This document shows, piece by piece, positions 57,333 through 64,000 of a stretch of DNA of 64,000 nucleotides. Position 1 is the first letter of the stretch. Every line of letters begins with the position of its first letter. The notes under the pieces were generated by a model. It had not been told where the DNA came from. It worked only from the letters and a program-made list of their open reading frames with translations, and made no database searches. Source of the stretch: Microcaldota archaeon (GTDB lineage Archaea; Micrarchaeota; Micrarchaeia; Micrarchaeales; CABMGC01); the NCBI GenBank assembly GCA_021802765.1, contig JAJZRI010000004.1:1-64000 (forward strand), read 5' to 3'. The translations under genes and the position numbers were made by a program.

Positions 57333-58688
57333 ATGGGATCGCTTCCTGAAGATGTGGATCTGGCCATAATCGGCGGCGGCGTGGGAGGCTATGTCTCTGC
57401 GATAAGGGCATCACAGCTCGGCATGAATGTAGCCATAGTCGAAAAGAACAAGATGGGCGGCCACTGTCTAAACTACGCCTGCATACCCTCGAAGACGCTT
57501 ATACACATAGCTGACATATTTTATGAGATGACCCACTCAGAAAAATTCGGCATCCATGCCGAAGGTGCCAGCATAGATCCCAAAAAAATGCTCGAATGGC
57601 GCATGGGAGTCTCAAAGAAACTAGAGCAAGGAGTCGAGTATCTGTGCAAATCCAACAGCATAGAGATAATCAAGGACCAGGGAACTTTCATATCATCAAA
57701 GGCAATACAGCTCACTAACGGCGAAGAGCTTGATTTCAAGAAGGCCATAATAGCAACTGGGTCGGTGCCAAGATCAATACCTGGTTTTGATTTTGGTTCG
57801 GAAGTGATGGACTACAAATCTGCACTGATGCTAGATAGAGTCCCCAAAAATATGGTAATAATAGGAGCAGGCTATGTCGCTGTCGAGATAGGTACTCTCT
57901 ACGCCAAGTTCGGAACAAAAGTCGACATACTTGCTCATTCAGATCTCCTTTCAAGATTCGATCAGGACGCCGTCTCTCTTGTCAAATCAAGGCTACAGGA
58001 ACTGGGCGTTACCATACACCCAAATACTGTCCCCTTATCGCACGGCAAGGATTCTGTGAGGCTATCTGACGGCACCGAACTTGCTGCAGACGCAATTGTC
58101 TCTGCAGTGGGCCTTGTACCATATACACAGAACCTTGGATTAGAGAACACCAAAGTCAGTGTAGACGGAAAAGGTTTTGTTAATGTTGATCGGTCTCTTA
58201 CTACATCTGATCCAAATATACTTGCCATAGGAGACGTCATAGGCGAGCCGATGCTGGCGCACAAGGCGATACGACAAGGCGAAATTGCTGCAGAAGTGGC
58301 TGCTGGCAACAAGGACGCATTCGACAACACCGTGATACCCGCAGTAATATTTTCCGATCCAGAAATTGCCATAGCCGGTAGCCTGGAAGGTGAAGGCATA
58401 AGTGTCAAAAAATTCCCGCTAACTGCCCTTGGACGGGGCATAGCCATCGGCGAGACACGCGGATTCATAAAAATAGCCTATGACTCAAACCAGATGATCA
58501 AAGGAGTTGAGATGGTGTCCACAGATGCGAATGCAATGATATCCGAGGCTGCGCTTGCTATAGAAATGGGCGCCACGCTTGAAGATGTGGCAGACACAAT
58601 ACACCCTCACCCTACTTTCTCTGAACTCATGCAGGAAGTCGCAGAGGCAGCCCTCGGCCGGCCGGTGCACTTCTACTATGGCAAATAA
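57333..58688 (+). CDS. lpdA: Dihydrolipoamide dehydrogenase E3
   Basis: IIGGGVGGYVSAIRASQLGMNVAIVEKNKMGGHCLNYACIPSKTLI; HPHPTFSELMQEVAEAALG. Confidence 0.97.
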   Translation: MGSLPEDVDLAIIGGGVGGYVSAIRASQLGMNVAIVEKNKMGGHCLNYACIPSKTLIHIADIFYEMTHSEKFGIHAEGASIDPKKMLEWRMGVSKKLEQGVEYLCKSNSIEIIKDQGTFISSKAIQLTNGEELDFKKAIIATGSVPRSIPGFDFGSEVMDYKSALMLDRVPKNMVIIGAGYVAVEIGTLYAKFGTKVDILAHSDLLSRFDQDAVSLVKSRLQELGVTIHPNTVPLSHGKDSVRLSDGTELAADAIVSAVGLVPYTQNLGLENTKVSVDGKGFVNVDRSLTTSDPNILAIGDVIGEPMLAHKAIRQGEIAAEVAAGNKDAFDNTVIPAVIFSDPEIAIAGSLEGEGISVKKFPLTALGRGIAIGETRGFIKIAYDSNQMIKGVEMVSTDANAMISEAALAIEMGATLEDVADTIHPHPTFSELMQEVAEAALGRPVHFYYGK

Positions 58689-58697
58689 GATGGTTGA

Positions 58698-59459
58698 ATG
58701 AAAATAAAGATAGTCAGCAAGAAGAACTACCGTCAGCTCAAAGAGATTTATGCGTCATTCGATGTATCCTCCAAAGGAAGCATATGCCTTGCGGTAGGGG
58801 GCGACGGTACATTCGTAAGGGCTGCAAAGCAGTATGAAGGCCCGATACTTCCAATACGAAGCGAAGAGAGCGGAAGCATAGGGTATTACTCCGATGTCAG
58901 TCTAAACGACATCGATTTTGTCATAAAGTCCCTCAAGTCAGGATCCTACTACATAGAAAAATTGGAGAACAAGATGGAGGTGTCCTTCAATGGCAAGAGA
59001 TACTACGCTGTAAACGAGGCCCTTCTCCATAACACCCTTGAAGAGGTGAGCTTCAAGATATATGAGCTCAGGGGCGGCAAGAGGTATGAGATATACCCAT
59101 ATGTAATGAGTGGAGATGGAATACTTATAACAAGTTCAATAGGATCTACTGCGTATAACAAATCCGCAGGGGGGCCAATAATGCTCATACCCAATGCAAT
59201 GTGCCTTACCTTTCTAAACGTAGACGGTCCTTATAAAAATCCAATAGTAGTGGACTCGTCTAGAGTCATAGAGGTCGAAGTGGTCAAGTACAACGGCCAG
59301 CTGCGATACGACGGAGAAGTGATAAAGACCCTCAAACCCAAAGACTCGTTTCGGGTGAGGGTTTCGGAGAAAGAGCTTAAGATAGTTCGTTTCAAGAAGA
59401 GAAGGGAGGAACTAGCCAGAAAGCTTGACAGGATAATTAGAAGCAGGATGGCTGTATAA
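58698..59459 (+). CDS. nadK: NAD kinase
   Basis: LAVGGDGTFVRAAK, NEALLHNT, GDGILITSSIGSTAYNKSAGGPIM. Confidence 0.94.
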   Translation: MKIKIVSKKNYRQLKEIYASFDVSSKGSICLAVGGDGTFVRAAKQYEGPILPIRSEESGSIGYYSDVSLNDIDFVIKSLKSGSYYIEKLENKMEVSFNGKRYYAVNEALLHNTLEEVSFKIYELRGGKRYEIYPYVMSGDGILITSSIGSTAYNKSAGGPIMLIPNAMCLTFLNVDGPYKNPIVVDSSRVIEVEVVKYNGQLRYDGEVIKTLKPKDSFRVRVSEKELKIVRFKKRREELARKLDRIIRSRMAV

Positions 59460-59468
59460 GGTATAGAC

Positions 59469-60092
59469 GTGCATGTCAAAAATGCAAGCCAGGAGCAGGA
59501 AAGAAAGCGTCTAGGGCTGCTTAAGAACGTATTTCGGAAAAAGGAGATATCCTTATGGCATATGGCAGAGCGCCACATCAACAACGCAGAGGCGCTTTAT
59601 GATCTCGCGCATGGGAAATTCAGCTTAAGGGGCTCATTGTATCCGCGAAACAAAGATCCAGTCCTGGAAGCCGCAAACCTTTACCATGCAGTTGCAATTG
59701 ATTTTATCGTCTCAGGCCATCCTCTGCGGGCCGCAGAGAGCTTTGAGAAATCTGCAGACCTGCTCATAGAGTATTGCAACGACAGTGCCGCAAAGCTGTA
59801 TTTGATCAGAAGCAATACTGGAGTAATGCCCCGCATCTTCCCGGCAGACCATAATGCTGGAGAAACCATCAAGACAAGCCCATTCGCCTCCATCCTCAAC
59901 TATGCAGCATGGGACTATCTTACTGCATCCATACTGTATGGGGAAGGTCACAGGCGAGGTGGGTCTAGGAGCTACGAAGCCGCGCTCAAGGTCTTCATCG
60001 ATCTCGGTTTTAATGAGAATTGGATGCCAAAAGCCATCTCGCGCCTGGAGGGTTTTGTTTCCAGAGTGGCAAATCAGGTGCAACAAAGCTAA
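59469..60092 (+). CDS. Hypothetical helical (TPR-like) protein
   Basis: Helical repeats AANLYHAVAIDFIVSGHPLRAAESFEKSADLLIEYC; GTG start. Confidence 0.55.
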   Translation: MHVKNASQEQERKRLGLLKNVFRKKEISLWHMAERHINNAEALYDLAHGKFSLRGSLYPRNKDPVLEAANLYHAVAIDFIVSGHPLRAAESFEKSADLLIEYCNDSAAKLYLIRSNTGVMPRIFPADHNAGETIKTSPFASILNYAAWDYLTASILYGEGHRRGGSRSYEAALKVFIDLGFNENWMPKAISRLEGFVSRVANQVQQS

Positions 60093-60147
60093 TGCCTACT
60101 TAATAAAAGTAGAAAAATATAAAAGAGAGAATTACGTCTTATAAACG

Positions 60148-61179
60148 GTGAAATGGTTGAAATCTGGTAATCACCTCAAGTCGAAGATAAAGCATATAGA
60201 CATAGGCACAAGGAGTCTTACTGAACTTGTCGACTCATTCTCTTCAATGTCCTTCCAGTCAAGAAACCTGGCCAACGCAGCGAAGATATATGGAAAAATG
60301 GTCTCTGACACTGATTGCACAATAATCCTGTGCCTTGCCGGATCTCTATTCAGCTCTGGGCTTAAGAGACTTGTTTACCAGATGGTCAAAAACAATATGG
60401 TGGATGTTATAGTCTCAACCGGCGCGATAATAGTTGATCAGGACTTCTTTGAGGCTATAGGCTTCAATCACTATTCCGGGTCACCGCTTGCTGACGACGA
60501 GGAGCTCCGAGCCAAGGCAATAGATAGGATATATGATACCTACATACGAGAGGATGAACTTAGGGTATGCGATGATACAGTGTGGAAAATAGCAGAGGGA
60601 CTTGAAAGAAGGCCTTATTCATCAAGGGAGTTTATAGCCGAAATGGGAAAATACCTATCAAAACACGCAAAGAAGCAGGACTCAGTTGTTCTTGAAGCCT
60701 ATAAGAAGGGCGTACCGATATTTGTCCCAGCATTTTCTGATTGCAGCGCAGGCTTCGGTCTTGTAAAACACCAGTGGAAAAACCCCGATGATCACGTCTC
60801 GATAGATTCTGCAAAGGACTTTCTCGAGCTCACAAAGATAAAAATGGGCGCGAAGCAGAGCGGACTACTAATGATAGGTGGCGGAGTTCCAAAGAATTTT
60901 GCCCAGGATACTGTTGTCGCCGCAGACATGCTCGGCATCGACGTGCCAATGCACAAATACGCAGTGCAGATAACGGTGGCAGACGAGCGGGACGGGGCTT
61001 TGTCAGGCTCGACACTAAAGGAGGCCCATTCTTGGGGAAAAGTTGATACCGGCAACACCCAGATGGTATTCTCGGAAGCGACGATAGCACTACCAATACT
61101 TGCGTCATACGTTTACAATAAAGGGGACTGGAAGAAGCGAAAGCCCAAGAACCTCAATTCAAGATTAGCCAAGCAGTGA
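60148..61179 (+). CDS. dys: Deoxyhypusine synthase or DHS-like enzyme
   Basis: LCLAGSLFSSGLKRLVYQMVKNNMVDVIVSTGAIIVDQDF; VPAFSDCSAGFGL; GALSGSTLKEAHSWGKVD with the conserved SWGK Lys. Confidence 0.85.
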   Translation: MKWLKSGNHLKSKIKHIDIGTRSLTELVDSFSSMSFQSRNLANAAKIYGKMVSDTDCTIILCLAGSLFSSGLKRLVYQMVKNNMVDVIVSTGAIIVDQDFFEAIGFNHYSGSPLADDEELRAKAIDRIYDTYIREDELRVCDDTVWKIAEGLERRPYSSREFIAEMGKYLSKHAKKQDSVVLEAYKKGVPIFVPAFSDCSAGFGLVKHQWKNPDDHVSIDSAKDFLELTKIKMGAKQSGLLMIGGGVPKNFAQDTVVAADMLGIDVPMHKYAVQITVADERDGALSGSTLKEAHSWGKVDTGNTQMVFSEATIALPILASYVYNKGDWKKRKPKNLNSRLAKQ

Positions 61180-61183
61180 TTTC

Positions 61184-62062
61184 ATGTCGAAAAATGTTAA
61201 AAAAGACGAGATTACGATAGGACTGGTGCAGATGAGCATGGGCCTAGACACGAAGGCAAATTTGGAAAAAGCGATAAGTAGGATAAAAGAGGCCGCATCA
61301 AAAGGAGCCCAGGTCGTCTGCCTTCCAGAGCTTTTCATGTCACAGTATTTCTGCCAGGAGGAAGATCCCGAGAACTTCAATCTAGCAGAGCCAATACCCG
61401 GGCCCACCACCGATGCTATATCAAAAGCCGCGCGCGAGAACAATGTGGCAGTAATAGCCGGAATATTCGAGAAGCGTGCGCGCGGGCTTTACCACAATTC
61501 CGCAGTGGTGGTAGATAAATCTGGCAAGCTTCTTGGAGTGTACCGTAAGATGCACATACCTGACGACCCCCACTACTATGAGAAGTTTTATTTCGCGCCT
61601 GGCGACCTCGGTTTCAAGGCTTTTGACACGGAGCACGGCAAACTAGGCACACTTATCTGCTGGGATCAATGGTATCCAGAGGCTGCGCGGCTCACTGCGC
61701 TTCTTGGCGCGCAAATATTATTTTATCCTACTGCAATAGGCTGGTTCCCTGAGGAAGAAGAGTCTACTAAAGAGATGCAGGACGCATGGGAGACCATCCA
61801 GCGTGCCCACGGCATTGCAAACGGCGTATTTGTAGTCGCGGTGAACAGGGTTGGAAAGGAAGGGAAGATAAACTTCTGGGGCTCATCATTTGTGTCCGGG
61901 CCTTTCGGCGAGATTATAGCCAAAGCAAGCCCAGGAAAGGAAGAGGTTCTGGTGGTCAAATGTGACCTTGGCAAGATAGATACTACAAGGCAAGGATGGC
62001 CTTTCCTTAGAGACAGAAGAATAGATGCATACAAGGGCGTGTCATCAAGATTTCTTGACTGA
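61184..62062 (+). CDS. aguB: N-carbamoylputrescine amidase (nitrilase superfamily)
   Basis: VVCLPELFMSQYFCQ, YRKMHIPDDPHYYEKFYFAPGD, GTLICWDQWYPEAARLTALLGAQILFYPTAIGW. Confidence 0.94.
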   Translation: MSKNVKKDEITIGLVQMSMGLDTKANLEKAISRIKEAASKGAQVVCLPELFMSQYFCQEEDPENFNLAEPIPGPTTDAISKAARENNVAVIAGIFEKRARGLYHNSAVVVDKSGKLLGVYRKMHIPDDPHYYEKFYFAPGDLGFKAFDTEHGKLGTLICWDQWYPEAARLTALLGAQILFYPTAIGWFPEEEESTKEMQDAWETIQRAHGIANGVFVVAVNRVGKEGKINFWGSSFVSGPFGEIIAKASPGKEEVLVVKCDLGKIDTTRQGWPFLRDRRIDAYKGVSSRFLD

Positions 62063-62117
62063 TTCTGGTGGGGACTTGACCGATCAAAAAGAGACGCCAC
62101 ACCAACTTGGATACCGA

Positions 62118-63140
62118 ATGCCTGCCGAATGGGAACTGCACGAAGGCACATGGATTGCATGGCCGAAAAATCCAGATTCTTTTCCAAAGGAGCTTCTTCC
62201 AGAAGTGGAAAAGACCTATGTGGAGATCATACGCGCCCTAATCCCAAACGAAAATGTAAATCTGCTTGTCGACGACTCCAGGGAGGAAAGGCGTATCATT
62301 AAGGCGCTTAACGCTGCAGGAATAAACGTTGCGAACCTTTCAATTCACAAAATTAGGACTGCCGACGTATGGTTTAGGGACTACGGCCCAATATTTATTG
62401 CAAGGAACAGTGGCAAAGGCAAGGAGGTCGCATGCACTCACTGGATATTCAATGCCTGGGGCAACAAATACGACGAGCTAAAAGCAGACACCAATATACC
62501 TAACCTAATGCCAAAAGGGGACTGCCAAAGCTTTGAGGTCCCAATGGTGCTTGAGGGCGGGTCAATAGATACAAATGGCAAAGGCACATTTCTCACAACT
62601 GAGCAGTGCCTCCTCAACAAGAACAGGAACCCATCCCTTTCGCGAACACAGATAGAAAAATACCTTTCAGATTACCTAGGCGCATCAAAAATAATATGGC
62701 TAAAGTATGGCATAGAGGGTGACGACACGGATGGCCACGTCGACGATCTAGCACGATTTGTCAACGACAACACCGTCCTATGCTCCTTTGAAGAGAATTC
62801 ACATGACACAAATAGCACTGCGCTTAGGGAGAACTTCAACCTGCTCAAGAATGCAACAGACCAGGACGGGAATAAGTTAAATATTGTCACGCTTCCAATG
62901 CCAGCGCAAGTAAAATACAATGGAATAAGGCTTCCTGCAAGTTATTCAAATTTCTATATCGCAAACAACGTAGTCTTGGTGCCCATCTTCGGAGATAAGA
63001 ATGACACACTGGCACTGAATACAATAAGCAGATTCTTTCAAGGCCGAAAGATAATTGGGATCAACTGCCGTGCGCTAGTTTACGGCTTCGGCGCGATTCA
63101 TTGCGTGACGCAGCAGCAACCGGCCAAGAGTGATATTTAA
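62118..63140 (+). CDS. aguA: Agmatine deiminase
   Basis: MPAEWELHEGTWIAWPKNPDSFP, TADVWFRDYGPIFI, EGGSIDTNGKGTFLTTEQCLLNKNRNP, GIEGDDTDGHVDDLARF, GFGAIHCVTQQQP; true start may lie slightly upstream. Confidence 0.95.
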   Translation: MPAEWELHEGTWIAWPKNPDSFPKELLPEVEKTYVEIIRALIPNENVNLLVDDSREERRIIKALNAAGINVANLSIHKIRTADVWFRDYGPIFIARNSGKGKEVACTHWIFNAWGNKYDELKADTNIPNLMPKGDCQSFEVPMVLEGGSIDTNGKGTFLTTEQCLLNKNRNPSLSRTQIEKYLSDYLGASKIIWLKYGIEGDDTDGHVDDLARFVNDNTVLCSFEENSHDTNSTALRENFNLLKNATDQDGNKLNIVTLPMPAQVKYNGIRLPASYSNFYIANNVVLVPIFGDKNDTLALNTISRFFQGRKIIGINCRALVYGFGAIHCVTQQQPAKSDI

Positions 63141-63276
63141 CTAACATCAGTCATAACCCTATAACCGTTCATTGCTACAAACACCCCAATGCCACATATT
63201 TGATCAAAGCCAAACAATCCAGGCTACATTATATATAACTGCGACTAGAAATCCCTAATGCTGCAAGGCGTTTTAT

Positions 63277-64000
63277 ATGGAGTTTATAGAGGAGCTCAAG
63301 CTGCTCAAGGAGCAGCTCAGATTCACAGAAAAGATAGACGTGCCAGAGGGCATAGACAACATAGTAATAGCTGGAATGGGCGGTTCTGGAATTGCAGGAA
63401 AGATCTTTAGTGAGTTTTATACAAAATTGCCAGTCTATATCGCAGACGACTATAACATCCCAGACTACGTCTCAAAAACCACTCTGCTTGTCGGCATGAG
63501 CTACTCTGGAAATACAGAAGAGACCATCTCTGCAGTGAAGCAAGGAATAGAAAAGGGTGCATATGTAGTTACCGTAGGCACGGGCGGAGAAATAAAAAAA
63601 TACGGAAAACAGCACGTGCAGATCCCGGATATGGGCATACAGCCCAGATCCGCAACGGGGTGGATGCTAATGCCGCTGATAAATGGCTTTGGCGCAGTTA
63701 AAAAAGAGGATATAGAAGAAGCGATAAGTGTTATAGAAGCACTAGACATTAATAACAACGAATGCCTTGAAGTTGCAAATGAGATAGCACGAGGCGACCA
63801 CATACCTGTAATATATGGCGCAGCGCCGTTCAAGACTGTTGCATACAGATGGAAGATGCAGTTCAATGAAAATGCAAAGGTTCTAGCATATCCTGCCAGT
63901 TTCCCGGAGCTAAATCACAGCGATACGATGGCCCTTGCCAAGACCTACAGGAAGGACAATCTCTACTTCATAGTATTCGGGTCACGAACAGGCAAGATAA
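63277..64000 (+). CDS. Bifunctional phosphoglucose/phosphomannose isomerase, N-terminal part (runs off window)
   Basis: MEFIEELKLLKEQLRFTEKIDVPEGIDNIVIAGMGGSGIAGKIFSEFY...VGMSYSGNTEETISAVKQG...FNENAKVLAYPASFPELNHSD. Confidence 0.9.
   Translation, partial: MEFIEELKLLKEQLRFTEKIDVPEGIDNIVIAGMGGSGIAGKIFSEFYTKLPVYIADDYNIPDYVSKTTLLVGMSYSGNTEETISAVKQGIEKGAYVVTVGTGGEIKKYGKQHVQIPDMGIQPRSATGWMLMPLINGFGAVKKEDIEEAISVIEALDINNNECLEVANEIARGDHIPVIYGAAPFKTVAYRWKMQFNENAKVLAYPASFPELNHSDTMALAKTYRKDNLYFIVFGSRTGKI

Noticed and set aside
1-64000. CRISPR arrays, IS elements, prophage, toxin-antitoxin pairs or rRNA genes
   Set aside because: No spaced direct-repeat arrays, transposases, integrases or rRNA-like stretches were recognised by eye; an automated search would be needed to be sure.

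Overview
The window is ordinary, gene-dense archaeal chromosome. PolD (DP1+DP2), family-B polymerase, LSm protein, archaeal NadM, deoxyhypusine synthase-like protein, class III signal-peptide pilins and BHB-type tRNA introns point to an archaeon. The overall gene style suggests a Micrarchaeota/ARMAN-like lineage, but that is inference. No CRISPR array, transposon, prophage or rRNA was seen.

Main blocks: surface proteins and a GT-C glycosyltransferase (0-6 kb); HTH-grpE-dnaK-dnaJ operon (6-9.5 kb); tag, deoC and DUF929-like genes (9.5-12.5 kb); a 916-aa metallophosphoesterase and an anion-type ABC transporter (12.5-18.3 kb); V4R-like protein and SecY, Kelch-like protein, TauE (18.3-22.9 kb); PolB, MetAP and PolD (23-32 kb); TatD, ParB-like and LSm (32-34.7 kb); a pilin/LamG/surface-protein island (34.7-42.2 kb); NrdR and class II RNR (42.2-45 kb); NadM, epimerase, Lrp, DAHP synthase, GNAT, M20 (45-53 kb); a complete PDH E1-E2-E3 cluster (53.4-58.7 kb); NAD kinase, DHS-like, AguB, AguA (58.7-63.1 kb); and a truncated phosphoglucose/phosphomannose isomerase at the end.

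Six tRNAs were read by hand. Strongest second-look items: (1) a tRNA-Ala(GGC) with an 18-nt intron inside the T-loop at 59/60, with a perfect hBHBh' fold; (2) tandem NrdR-box palindromes 32 bp apart on the class II RNR promoter; (3) a pilin-like LamG protein ending in two Hint-like modules without the usual block-B His; (4) an hrcA-like arrangement, HTH-grpE-dnaK-dnaJ, with a DnaJ lacking its C-terminal domains; (5) a DHS-like/AguB/AguA cassette; (6) an unannotated 58-aa ORF with its own promoter, operator-like palindrome and hairpin; (7) a tRNA-His without an encoded G-1.
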